From assembly GCA_038321775.1 (NCBI GenBank), contig JBBQFI010000012.1:1-64000 (forward strand): DNA of 64,000 bases. Direction: 5' to 3'. Shown in pieces: positions 7,236-15,521 of the stretch. The translations under genes were made by a program, and so were the position numbers. Source of the DNA: JBBQFI01 sp038321775 (GTDB taxonomy: Bacteria > Verrucomicrobiota > Verrucomicrobiia > Chthoniobacterales > UBA10450). Below the pieces are notes generated by a model. The model ran no database searches. It was not told where the DNA came from and saw only the letters and a program-made list of their open reading frames with translations. Every line of letters begins with the position of its first letter. The stretch's first letter is position 1.

Positions 7236-8147
7236 TTAAAAATTAAATCCGACTTTCAACCGCACGTAATATTTCTCATGTTCGTCGCCAAAGATGTAGC
7301 CATCGTGCGCGGCGAATTCTTTATTTTCCTGACTGAAAGCCTGACCGACGGGAAGCTGGTGAAGAAAACCGATCGTAGCCCACCATCGTTCGCCACCGTA
7401 ATGCAAAGTTGGCCCGAGGAAATAGGCAGAGTGTTCGTGGATGGTGGCGTCAGCGAATTCGTGGTGATTCCAGAATTCCAAACCGCCTGACCAATTACGC
7501 GCAACGCGATAGGAAAGGCCCGTGAACCATTCAAACATTCCATCGCGGTCGTAGCTTCCCTGATCATTTTTTTCGTACCCGAGTTCGTAATTAAGATTGA
7601 GCGCCCAAACGAGCCGGTCCTCGAAGAAATTCTTTTGCAGCAAGGCTTTCCATTCCAATTCAATTTCCTGATCGCCGACTGCAGGCTCGAAATAAACCGC
7701 CAATCCAATTGGACTCTTGTAAGGACTCAGGATGCGGTAAATCCCCTCGAAGGAGATTGACTCGAAATGATAACTATCGAACGGGATCGCCGGATCGTGT
7801 CCGGCATGCACATCTTCGCCACCCGTTCCATAAACACCGGGTAGACGCCGGCCGGGACGAGCTGGATTCTCCGCGGGGAAATCGTTGTTGGCATAAATGT
7901 AGTGGTGATTGAGATAGAGCGAGACTTGGAAATTGTCGGTCAGGCCATATTCGATTTCCTCGCGAAAATCGAAAGCGTTGTAGTCCCCATGTTCCTTGTC
8001 CCAGCGCGCTGTCATCCATTGCTCGAATTCCCAGCGGCCCTTGGGCAAGAGATCGGTTGTGTAGGTCCACGCGAAGATGGCTTCGTCCGCGCGAACAATG
8101 CAGACGCAGGTCAGGAACGCGGCGAGAAACGCAATTTTCATTTTCAT
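7236..8147 (-). CDS. Outer-membrane beta-barrel-like protein (DUF6662-like)
   Basis: About 303 residues from ATG 8147 (8141 is equally possible). An N-terminal signal peptide (KIAFLAAFLTCVCIVRA) is followed by alternating aromatic strands typical of a barrel (EIEYGLTDNFQVSLYLNHHYIY, WALNLNYELGYEKN, YYVRLKVGFNF). It ends in Phe, as many outer-membrane proteins do. I associate this domain with DUF6662, but that is from memory. It is the first gene of the flavinylation operon, so it may be the outer-membrane part of an electron- or substrate-transfer path. It diverges from coxC, with a ~130-bp shared upstream region. Confidence 0.6.
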   Translation of the reverse strand: MKMKIAFLAAFLTCVCIVRADEAIFAWTYTTDLLPKGRWEFEQWMTARWDKEHGDYNAFDFREEIEYGLTDNFQVSLYLNHHYIYANNDFPAENPARPGRRLPGVYGTGGEDVHAGHDPAIPFDSYHFESISFEGIYRILSPYKSPIGLAVYFEPAVGDQEIELEWKALLQKNFFEDRLVWALNLNYELGYEKNDQGSYDRDGMFEWFTGLSYRVARNWSGGLEFWNHHEFADATIHEHSAYFLGPTLHYGGERWWATIGFLHQLPVGQAFSQENKEFAAHDGYIFGDEHEKYYVRLKVGFNF

Positions 8148-8279
8148 TGCTGCGATTTCTAACACAGCGCGAAAGGGTCCGCTGCCGGAGGGTTGCCAAT
8201 TTTTAGCGACAAATTGCAACCCGCGCTTTTAGATCCAAGCATTCGCTGTGATGACGAAATGCGATATCTACGGTGAAGG

Positions 8280-8927
8280 ATGAGCGAAGCTACGATCAAT
8301 CTCGTTGCGGAGCAGTTTGATGACATCGAACAACAGCGTGACGCCGCGAAGCTCGGGATGTGGATTTTTCTTGCGACCGAAGTTCTTTTTTTCGGCGGCC
8401 TTTTTCTCGCCTACACGGTTTATCGTTACACCTATGGTACAGTTTTCGCGCAGGCGAGCCGACATCTCGATGATGTTTTTGGCGGCGTAAATACCGGGAT
8501 CCTGCTCTTCAGCAGTTTGCTCATGGCCCTGGCGGTGCGCGCGGCGGAGTTAGGCCAGAAAAAATTACTCGTTAGGCTTTTGCTCGCGACAGCGTTTTTG
8601 GGCGTGATTTTCATGACGGTCAAAGGATTCGAGTATCACAAGGATTTCGTCGATCGTATCGTACCGGGCGCAAACTTTCATTGGGACGGCCCGGATGCGC
8701 GCAATGCCGAGCTGTTTTTCTGGATTTATTTCGCCATGACCGGCCTGCACGCCATTCACGTCACGGTCGGAATTGGGCTGCTTCTCATCTTCGCCGTGTT
8801 AGCGAAGCGCGGGAAATTTTCCGGTGGAAATTATGTGCCGGTCGAAGTCATTGGACTTTACTGGCACTTCGTCGACATCGTTTGGATTTTTCTATTTCCA
8901 CTTCTTTACCTGGCGGGTCATCGATGA
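8280..8927 (+). CDS. coxC: Cytochrome c oxidase subunit III
   Basis: Encodes 215 residues with about five membrane helices. Family features include KLGMWIFLATEVLFFGGLF at the first helix, NTGILLFSSLLMALAVRA, the GFEYHKDF loop, TGLHAIHVTVGIG and the C-terminal VIGLYWHFVDIVWIFLFPLLYL. The protein stabilises the catalytic subunit and its proton-uptake path. It is separated from coxA by the monooxygenase gene and the antisense flavinylation operon, a non-standard arrangement. Subunit IV follows after a repeat element. Confidence 0.95.
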   Translation: MSEATINLVAEQFDDIEQQRDAAKLGMWIFLATEVLFFGGLFLAYTVYRYTYGTVFAQASRHLDDVFGGVNTGILLFSSLLMALAVRAAELGQKKLLVRLLLATAFLGVIFMTVKGFEYHKDFVDRIVPGANFHWDGPDARNAELFFWIYFAMTGLHAIHVTVGIGLLLIFAVLAKRGKFSGGNYVPVEVIGLYWHFVDIVWIFLFPLLYLAGHR

Positions 8928-8938
8928 AGACGCCGAGC

Positions 8939-9033
8939 GGTAGGGAGCAACGGCCCGTCGCGCCAACGGAATTTCTGAATGCGATGCTTTGGGAGAAAAC
9001 ATTCCACGGCGCGCCCGGCGGTCGCGCCCTACC
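8939..9033. repeat. 95-bp element with 26-bp terminal inverted repeats (MITE/REP-like)
   Basis: The left end GGTAGGGAGCAACGGCCCGT… (8939-8964) and the reverse complement of the right end (9008-9033) agree at 21 of 26 positions by eye. The element fills the gap between coxC and the subunit IV gene. The right arm recurs exactly at 325-350. No coding potential is seen inside, which suggests a non-autonomous mobile or structural repeat. Confidence 0.7.
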
Positions 9034-9042
9034 ACCTGAATT

Positions 9043-9312
9043 GTGACGCATTCACCGAAACTGTATTGGAAGAATTGTCTCGCGCTTCTCGTTTTGCTCG
9101 CGCTGACATGGTCGATTGGTTATGTCGATCTGGATCCGTTTAATTTGATCGTCGCGCTCGCGATCGCGATCGCAAAGGCGCTGCTCGTCGTGCTTTTATT
9201 CATGCACATCAAGGGCAGCAATCGCATGCTTCACCTCGCCGCGGCCGGCGGTGTGATTTGGTTATTTATTCTGCTGACGCTGACGTTTGCGGATTACGTC
9301 ACGCGTCATTGA
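9043..9312 (+). CDS. Cytochrome c oxidase subunit IV (prokaryotic COX4 family)
   Basis: Encodes 89 residues from a GTG start at 9043; no ATG is available upstream in frame. Three membrane helices are visible. The family motif is AKALLVVLLFMHIKGSNRMLHL near residues 44-65, typical of the small fourth subunit of caa3/bo3 oxidases. It closes the oxidase gene set begun by coxB. The end overlaps the convergent CNNM gene by 7 bases. Confidence 0.85.
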   Translation: MTHSPKLYWKNCLALLVLLALTWSIGYVDLDPFNLIVALAIAIAKALLVVLLFMHIKGSNRMLHLAAAGGVIWLFILLTLTFADYVTRH

Positions 9313-10298
9313 GAGGTCATTCGGCCACTTTGCGTAGCTGCAAGTGGCGCCGAGGAAACGAGCCGCTTGATTAGCTCTTCCGCGGTGACGATGCCGGTAA
9401 GCTTTCTTTTTTTATCGATCACAGCGGCCAGCCCAAGTCGCGCCGCGCGCAGCCGTTGAATGAGATGATAAGCGGATTCGTCTTCGCGCGCAGTCACGAT
9501 GCGTCGAATATGTTTGTTAACAGATGTGGCTGGCGCTCGGTCGAACAAAATATCCATGACGTTCACGAGTCCAACGGCCTCGCCGAGCTTCGTCACGATA
9601 GGAAATCGATCGATTTGTTTCGTTGCGCTAAGTTCGAGAATTTTTTCTGTCGAGGTTGTCGGCTCGATGGTGACGGCGAACTCCAAAGGCACCATCACGT
9701 CGCGCGCTTTAACCGAGGTAAAGTCGACGACGTTATGGATCATGACGCGTTCGACGGCGGTCAGCGATCCTTCCTTTTCACTTTGCGCCGTGATTTGTTT
9801 TAATTCTTCGCGTGCCGCAAATATGCGTGCGTGTTCGTTCCTTCTTTTTGGAATAAGCAATCCGCCACCCCACTTGCCCAATTCCAAAATCGGCCAAAGG
9901 ACGATCGTGGCGATTTGAAGTAAGCCGCCCAGCCGGGCGAGGGCGCGAAATGGGAAACGGCGGAAAAGTGATTTTGGCAAAACGCTGAGGACAAAAGCGT
10001 AAATTGGGAGCGCCAGAAACAGCGCACCGAAAAATCCGGCGTAACCGAAAGCGCGCACGAGCCGATGCGTTAGCAAAATCAGCGCGAGAATATCCACCAT
10101 GTTGGTGACGAGCAGAACGGTGACGAGCAGACGTTCCGGATGCTTTAGCAAACGATCGAGACGAAGCGCGTCGGGTTCCTGTCGTTTGGCATGCGCACGC
10201 AGCCGCACGGGATCTATCGCGAGCAACCCGGCTTCGATTCCGGAAAAGACAAACGAAACCACCCAACAGGCAAAAATGGCGAGCCACTCGGTCATCAC
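9306..10298 (-). CDS. CNNM/CBS domain membrane protein lacking the CorC domain
   Basis: Encodes 330 residues. An N-terminal DUF21/CNNM membrane domain (about 1-190, SGIEAGLLAIDPVRLRAHAK) is followed by a CBS pair (about 200-320, VMVPLEF, DRFPIVTKLGEAVGLVNV, LAAVIDKKRKLTGIVT). The protein ends without the C-terminal CorC_HlyC domain that its upstream neighbour has. Such proteins take part in Mg/Co efflux or related ion homeostasis. Its start codon overlaps the upstream gene's stop by 4 bases (ATGA), so the two are translated together and may form a heteromer. Confidence 0.85.
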   Translation of the reverse strand: MMTEWLAIFACWVVSFVFSGIEAGLLAIDPVRLRAHAKRQEPDALRLDRLLKHPERLLVTVLLVTNMVDILALILLTHRLVRAFGYAGFFGALFLALPIYAFVLSVLPKSLFRRFPFRALARLGGLLQIATIVLWPILELGKWGGGLLIPKRRNEHARIFAAREELKQITAQSEKEGSLTAVERVMIHNVVDFTSVKARDVMVPLEFAVTIEPTTSTEKILELSATKQIDRFPIVTKLGEAVGLVNVMDILFDRAPATSVNKHIRRIVTAREDESAYHLIQRLRAARLGLAAVIDKKRKLTGIVTAEELIKRLVSSAPLAATQSGRMTSQ

Positions 10299-11569
10299 GT
10301 TCCGTCTCCATTTGCGCTGGCAGAGCAGGTTGTTTTTTCGAGCAGGATTTCCTCGATTCGCTTTCGTCCTGCGCGCCGCACGGTGATGGCGAGACGGGGC
10401 AACTCCAGTTGCGTTCCCGTGGGTGGAAGATAGCCGAGGCGGTTGAACACCAGGCCGCCGATTGTATCGATACCGTCCGCTTCCAGTTCGAAGCCGAGAT
10501 GTTCGCTCAAATCGTCGAGACGCGCATTGCCGCTGACAAGAAAACGTCCGCCATCGAGTGGCTCAATATAAAGTTCTGCATCTCCGAGCGGTGCGGCGTC
10601 ACTGATAATTTCTTCCACGATGTCCGAGAGCGTGACGATTCCTTCAGTTCCGCCAAATTCATCTACGACGATGGCGAGACCTTGCGCGCGCGAAAGAAAT
10701 CCGCGCAGTAAATCCATCGCGCGCATCGTTTCCGGAACGAACGAAGGATTGATCAATGTTTCGGTGTAATGCTCCGCCGGATTGAGCAAAAAAGTTTTCA
10801 CGTCGAGAATGCCAACGATTTGATCGGGCGTATCGGCGTAAACCGGCACGCGGCGATGGCGCTTTTCGCTTAACTGCGCGATCGCTTCTTCATTCGTTAG
10901 GTCGTCGGGCAGCGCAAAGGTATCCACGCGCGGCGTCATGCAATCCTTCGCCGTTTTGTCGCCGAGCTTGATGATTTCCTGGATCATTTCGCCCTCGGCT
11001 TCGTGCAATGCGCCTTCTTCTTCTCCCATTTCGACGAGTGTCTCGAGCTCTTCGTCGCTGAAACGCGCGCGCGTGCGCAAATGCTCTGGTGTGATTCGTT
11101 CGACCACCGCCGAGCTGATGGTTTCAAGACCGCGCCCGACGCGATCCAGTAATGGAATCATCAGTTTGAGTGCGATGACTCCGATGGTGGACAAACGGTA
11201 GGGCGCGGAAAGCGCGAGCAGTTTCGGAATGAGATCGCAAAGCAAAACGATGATCGCGAAAATAGCGACAGCGACGAGCCATTGCGGGACACGATTGGCC
11301 AACGGTCCTTCCCAGACAAAAAAGAGGCTGAGCAAAACCAGGGGCACGTTGACAAAAACGTCGCCGAGCAAAAGAACGTTGAGGACGTGTCGCGGATTCT
11401 CGCGGAACAACTGTAGAAATTTCGAGAGCGACGGATGATGATTTTCCAAGCGGCGCAGCTGATGCGGCTTGAGCGAGAAGAGCGCGGTCTCAAGACCGGA
11501 AAAAAGTACGGAGCACAAAATCAGCACCGCGATACCGAAAAGGAGAAGAGCGAGGACTCCTGCCGTCAT
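10295..11569 (-). CDS. HlyC/CorC family transporter (CNNM, CBS pair, CorC domain)
   Basis: Encodes 424 residues. A CNNM membrane domain (about 1-190, LFSGLETALFSLKPHQLRRL) precedes a CBS pair with CMTPRVDTFALPD and HRRVPVYADTPDQIVGILDVK, then FVPETMRAMDLLRGF and VDEFGGTEGIVTLSDIVEEI. The C-terminal CorC_HlyC domain follows (GRFLVSGNARLDDLSEHLG, TIGGLVFNRLGYLPPTG). The role is divalent cation efflux or tolerance. It is the first gene of a two-gene overlapping pair. It carries the CCTAACGA word at 10894-10901. Confidence 0.9.
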   Translation of the reverse strand: MTAGVLALLLFGIAVLILCSVLFSGLETALFSLKPHQLRRLENHHPSLSKFLQLFRENPRHVLNVLLLGDVFVNVPLVLLSLFFVWEGPLANRVPQWLVAVAIFAIIVLLCDLIPKLLALSAPYRLSTIGVIALKLMIPLLDRVGRGLETISSAVVERITPEHLRTRARFSDEELETLVEMGEEEGALHEAEGEMIQEIIKLGDKTAKDCMTPRVDTFALPDDLTNEEAIAQLSEKRHRRVPVYADTPDQIVGILDVKTFLLNPAEHYTETLINPSFVPETMRAMDLLRGFLSRAQGLAIVVDEFGGTEGIVTLSDIVEEIISDAAPLGDAELYIEPLDGGRFLVSGNARLDDLSEHLGFELEADGIDTIGGLVFNRLGYLPPTGTQLELPRLAITVRRAGRKRIEEILLEKTTCSASANGDGT

Positions 11570-11668
11570 TCTTCGCTGCGGCGGCGGTTGCGCGACCGCC
11601 GGCCCTCCGAAAAACTCCAGCGTGCTCGTTTGCCGATCATCTCAGCCACGCTGAAGGTAAAACTTTGC

Positions 11669-12133
11669 ATGACGAAAGGCGAGAGGATTTCGCAGATGGT
11701 GGAAACGCTGCAGGGCAAGTCTGACTCTAGCATAGTTGCGGAGAATGGTTTTTATCGTGCCTATTTTCAGCTGTGGAACGAGCAGGATTACTATCAAGCG
11801 CACGACGTTCTCGAACACATTTGGCTCGAAACGACGACAGATGATGCCCGCTATTTCAAGGGGTTGATTCAAGCGGCCGGCGCTTTCGTTCATTTAAAAA
11901 AACAGTTCGAGCATCCGACACATCCGAAACACGGCCGGCGTTTGCAACCCGCCGTGCGCCTGTTTCATCTCGCGCTGAAAAATCTTTCGAATTATGGGCC
12001 GATGCGACACGCCTTCGACGTGGCAACGTTCCGTGAAATGCTGACAGATTACGTCGAAAAAATACTTCGCGCGGACTACCAGAAAAATCCGTGGTCTCCG
12101 CAAAGCGCGCCGATGTTACAGCTGAAGATGTGA
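11669..12133 (+). CDS. DUF309 domain protein
   Basis: From the ATG at 11669 the protein has 154 residues. The DUF309 signature is clear: WNEQDYYQAHDVLEHIWLE, then ARYFKGLIQAAGAFVHLKK, with paired His/Glu residues on helices. The biochemical function of the family is not established. The frame is open further upstream, but that part lies antisense to the CNNM gene and is not family-like. The 3' end overlaps convergent modC by 18 bases. Confidence 0.8.
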   Translation: MTKGERISQMVETLQGKSDSSIVAENGFYRAYFQLWNEQDYYQAHDVLEHIWLETTTDDARYFKGLIQAAGAFVHLKKQFEHPTHPKHGRRLQPAVRLFHLALKNLSNYGPMRHAFDVATFREMLTDYVEKILRADYQKNPWSPQSAPMLQLKM

Positions 12134-12802
12134 CGCGAGCAACTCACGCGGGTCGCCGCGACCAATCACGCGGCCGCCCTCGATCATGATCACTTCTTCA
12201 CAAATCGAGATCGCTTCCGCTGGATCGTGAGTGACGTAAAGCATCGGCACCCCGAATTCCCGATGAAGCGCGCGCAGCTGTTCGAGGATCGCGCTTTTCA
12301 ATCTCGCATCCAATCCCGTGAGTGGCTCGTCCAACAGGAGCAGGCGCGGCGCGGAAAGAAGCGCGCGGGCGAGAACGATGCGTTGATTTTCACCGCGCGA
12401 CAGCGAGCGAACACTGCGCTCGAGCAACGTTTTGATTTCGAGAAAGTCAATTACGTGATCGAGCGACGGCGCACCGTTGCGCCGGCTCTTACGATTTCGT
12501 CCGTAGAGTAAATTCCGACGAACCGAGAGATGAGGAAAAAGCGAATCATCCTGCGGGACGTAGCCGACTTCGCGCTTTTGCACCGCGAGCGAATGGTTCG
12601 CCGCGACATCGTTAAAGACGCAATCACCAAGCGCAATTCTTCCACGGCATGGAGTGCGCAGGCCGGCAACGGTTTCAAGCAACGAAGTCTTGCCGGCGCC
12701 GGATGGACCAAAAATCCCCGTGCGCGAATTAGTCAACGCGACATCAATCTCCAGCGAAAATTGCGAGAGCTGCAGTTGCAATTCCTGGATCTCCAGTTTC
12801 AT
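12116..12802 (-). CDS. modC: Molybdate-type ABC transporter ATPase, short form
   Basis: Encodes 228 residues. Walker A is GPSGAGKTS, the Q-loop is VPQDDSLFPHLSVRRNL, the signature LSRGENQR has Arg in place of the usual first Gly, Walker B is LLLLDEPLTGLD, and the switch His is in YVTHDPAEA. ModC proteins normally carry a ~120-residue C-terminal Mop domain that binds molybdate and regulates transport; it is absent here. The ATG overlaps the modB stop by 4 bases. The molybdate assignment rests on modB similarity, the modA remnant and the moa genes elsewhere in the window. Another oxyanion substrate is possible. Confidence 0.8.
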   Translation of the reverse strand: MKLEIQELQLQLSQFSLEIDVALTNSRTGIFGPSGAGKTSLLETVAGLRTPCRGRIALGDCVFNDVAANHSLAVQKREVGYVPQDDSLFPHLSVRRNLLYGRNRKSRRNGAPSLDHVIDFLEIKTLLERSVRSLSRGENQRIVLARALLSAPRLLLLDEPLTGLDARLKSAILEQLRALHREFGVPMLYVTHDPAEAISICEEVIMIEGGRVIGRGDPRELLASHLQL

Positions 12803-13476
12803 GGCACGGTCGATTTTTTCATGAGGAATTCGCTCAGCCACACGGCGCTGAACGCGATGACCACGCAAACGAGGAGAAGACGGTAAGCGGTCGCATCATC
12901 TCCGAGCTGCACCGATTCGAAAATTTGCAGCGACAACGTTGTTGTTTTGCCGGGAATGTTTCCGGCGACGAGAATCGTTGCGCCGAATTCTCCGATCGCG
13001 CGCGCAAAAGCGAGTACGGTGCCGGCAATGATGCCGCGGGACGCGAGCGGCAGCGTGATTGTAAAGAATACACGCGCATCACTCGCACCGAGCGTGCGCG
13101 CGATTACTTCCAGCCGTTGATTGACGCTTTGAAAACCGACACGCGCTGAACGAACGAGGAGGGGAAACGACATCACCGCCGCTGCGATGACCACGGCACG
13201 CCAGGTAAAAACAATATCGAGTCCAAGCCGATCGTGAAAAAACGCGCCGAGCGTTCCGCGTCGTCCGAGCAATTTCAGGAGGACCAATCCTGTTGCGACG
13301 GGCGGCAGCACGAGCGGCAATGTGACGATCGTCTCGACGAAAAGTTTTCCCGTCCAACGATAGCGGGCGAGAGGCCATGCGACTGCGATGCCGAGAGGAA
13401 GAATCAGCAGCGTGCTGAGCGCGCAAGCGCCGATCGTAAAGCGAACGATCTGCCATTCCGCCGGCGAGATGCCCAT
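12799..13476 (-). CDS. modB: Molybdate ABC transporter permease
   Basis: Encodes 225 residues with about five helices. The binding-protein-dependent permease features are LPLVLPPVATGLVLL, the EAA-type loop around ARTLGASDARVFFTITLPLA, and AIGEFGATILVAGNIPGKTTTL, which is highly characteristic of ModB/CysT-type permeases. It pairs with modC through a 4-base overlap. Upstream, only the end of a modA gene remains, so the periplasmic molybdate-binding subunit must come from elsewhere or the system is inactive. Confidence 0.9.
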   Translation of the reverse strand: MGISPAEWQIVRFTIGACALSTLLILPLGIAVAWPLARYRWTGKLFVETIVTLPLVLPPVATGLVLLKLLGRRGTLGAFFHDRLGLDIVFTWRAVVIAAAVMSFPLLVRSARVGFQSVNQRLEVIARTLGASDARVFFTITLPLASRGIIAGTVLAFARAIGEFGATILVAGNIPGKTTTLSLQIFESVQLGDDATAYRLLLVCVVIAFSAVWLSEFLMKKSTVP

Positions 13477-13479
13477 GCT

Positions 13480-13611
13480 TTAGTGCCTCACGATAAAGCC
13501 ATACTTCTCAAAAATTTTCGCGGCATCCTTCGCTTCCAGAAAATGTTCGGTGCCCAACGCACTCTGAAAAGAAACAGCCGTCATGAGAATCGGAAATAGT
13601 CGCGAACCTCT
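13480..13611 (-). pseudogene. modA: C-terminal remnant of molybdate-binding protein ModA
   Basis: Directly upstream of modB, with three bases between, a short reading frame ends FLEAKDAAKIFEKYGFIVRH and a TAA at 13482-13480. This matches the C-terminal helix and KYGF end typical of ModA-type binding proteins. The position is also right, since modA normally precedes modB. Upstream of roughly 13600 the translated sequence no longer resembles ModA, and there is no signal peptide or domain. The gene has apparently been deleted down to about 35-45 codons. The remaining gap to 13719 holds nothing recognisable. Confidence 0.55.
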
Positions 13612-13719
13612 TTGCATCCCGCAGTTTGGTTGCTGTAGAGCCGGTGACAAGTATGCGCTTTCGCGTTTTCCATCCGTTGTGTTTTCGAATTTCGTAACTC
13701 GCGCGCGGAGGCGAACGAG

Positions 13720-15504
13720 TTATTGAATACGATAAGTTTCGATCAACGCGACGCCGGTGCTGTTATTTTTGCCGCGGACGATTGCGGTGTAGCGGCCCGG
13801 TGCTAGGGATTTTACGATCGCCGGTTCACGATTGTCCGCCGGCGCGATGCCGCAGGCGGCAATGGCGCTGTCTTGTGTGTCTTTCCAGTTATCATTCGAC
13901 GTCAGGAGCGCGCCGTTCTTATTATAAAGTTCGAGCGTCGGATCTTGTAGCGCACCGGCAATACCTTGACTCGTTAGGCTGGGACCAACCGCGCGCAAGG
14001 CGACGATCGGCTGATCGCCCGCGCCGACAATAAAGCCTGCGATCAGGACCTTCTCGCCGGTGCCGACAAATCCACGCGTGCTGATGTTGGCGAGCGTGGA
14101 ATTGGCGCTCGAATTCAAATCGTACGCTTCAACAAGGCCGATGCCGGTCGTGCCATTTTTACCGCGCAACACCGCGGTGTATTTGCCGGGAGCAAGGGTT
14201 CGGACGATGGCGGATTCCAGATTATTCGTCGGCGGAACACCGGTGGCCTGGATTTCGGCTTGCTGCGTATCTCGCCAATTGTCGTTAGTCGCGAGGACGC
14301 CGCCGGCGCTGTTGTAGAGCGTGAGTGTCGGATCGGCCAGCGAGCCTTGCACGCCCTTGCCGCTCAAAGAAGGTCCGAGCGCACGCAAAATCACCCTTTT
14401 GTTATTCGTGCCCGTGACAATGAAACCAACAATGGAAACGTTCTCCCCGGTTCCAACCGCGGCGCGAGTGGAAATATTCAAAGCCTTGCCGACCGGCTGG
14501 GTTGTGCTCGTCAAAATACGATTGGCTTCGACTGCAAGCTGGTAGTGACCGGCCGTGGTCGGATGAATGTCGTCCCAAAAAAGATACTTATCGGGATCGG
14601 CGGATGAGTCGCCTTGTGCGCTATCGTGCACATTGGTGAAACCATATTTTGATGGATCGGCGAAAACCCGGATCAGGTTATACCAAACGTCGAGCCGATA
14701 GACTTGAATCGTGATGCCCTGTGCGGCCAGCGCGCTGATTGTGACGTTGAGGTCGGAATTTAATTTCGCGCGGTACGCGGCGGAAGCAGCGTCGAGCGAA
14801 ATAATTTTTGCCGTTTGTCCTTTGTAATTCGGAATCGCGCCCAACGGAGGAACATTAGGCACCAGAAATTTCCGCGCGCCCGCCGCCGCCAGGCGCCTGA
14901 TCAAAGTGTTTACCTGTGTCGACGTAGCAATGACATGAGCAGAGCTGGAATCATCAAAGAGATCGTTGCCACCGCCCCAAAGAATGTAGAGAGCGCTGGC
15001 GCCAGGTGTGAACGCGGCAAGATAATCCGCAATCTGCTTGCCCATGTTATCGATCGTGATATGAAAATCGCCGCCCCCAAACGGGTTGGGGTTGTGCACG
15101 ACCGTGCGATCAGTACTTCCGTCCTTCGTGGTGGCGCCGCCAAACGCGTAGTTGGTTCCGCCGTCGAGACTGTTCGTTGCGATTGCGAGGTGCAGAAATG
15201 TTTGGGCGAGCTGCTCGTGCCAGACGCCTGCGTATTTGTCGGAGCTCGGGATCGTATCGGAACTATTGGTGAAGCGATAATCGCTGTAATCGAAATCGCC
15301 GCCCGGATAACTGAAGCCAAATTTATTGCGAACCCGATGCGCGATGTTGCCCGTGTCCGACAAGCTGTCGCCGAAGAGGACGATTTTGGTGAATGCCGTC
15401 GGTGCCTGGGCAAAGCCGGTTATCGAAATGAGCAGGATTGCACTGCAAATGAGCGCGATTGCTTTGCAGGCGCGGCGCGAAACAAGAGTAGGATTAAAAG
15501 ACAT
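13720..15504 (-). CDS. Exported GDSL/SGNH esterase with two C-terminal repeat domains
   Basis: Encodes 594 residues. A signal peptide (about 1-32) is followed by an SGNH hydrolase domain of the thermolabile-hemolysin/lecithinase type. Its block I is IVLFGDSLSDTGN, block III is WGGGNDL, and the catalytic DxxH is WDDIHPTTAGH. Residues about 341-463 and 471-594 are two gap-free copies of one ~123-residue domain (NISTRxxVGTGE, LRAxGPSL, DPTLxLYN, NDNWxDTQ, PGxYTAxxRGKN, TGxxLxExY). A third copy ends the exported protein at 17494. The protein is likely secreted, acting on lipid or carbohydrate esters. It begins 17 bases after dop, so co-transcription is possible. Confidence 0.85.
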   Translation of the reverse strand: MSFNPTLVSRRACKAIALICSAILLISITGFAQAPTAFTKIVLFGDSLSDTGNIAHRVRNKFGFSYPGGDFDYSDYRFTNSSDTIPSSDKYAGVWHEQLAQTFLHLAIATNSLDGGTNYAFGGATTKDGSTDRTVVHNPNPFGGGDFHITIDNMGKQIADYLAAFTPGASALYILWGGGNDLFDDSSSAHVIATSTQVNTLIRRLAAAGARKFLVPNVPPLGAIPNYKGQTAKIISLDAASAAYRAKLNSDLNVTISALAAQGITIQVYRLDVWYNLIRVFADPSKYGFTNVHDSAQGDSSADPDKYLFWDDIHPTTAGHYQLAVEANRILTSTTQPVGKALNISTRAAVGTGENVSIVGFIVTGTNNKRVILRALGPSLSGKGVQGSLADPTLTLYNSAGGVLATNDNWRDTQQAEIQATGVPPTNNLESAIVRTLAPGKYTAVLRGKNGTTGIGLVEAYDLNSSANSTLANISTRGFVGTGEKVLIAGFIVGAGDQPIVALRAVGPSLTSQGIAGALQDPTLELYNKNGALLTSNDNWKDTQDSAIAACGIAPADNREPAIVKSLAPGRYTAIVRGKNNSTGVALIETYRIQ

Positions 15505-15521
15505 TACTTATATAACTTCGT

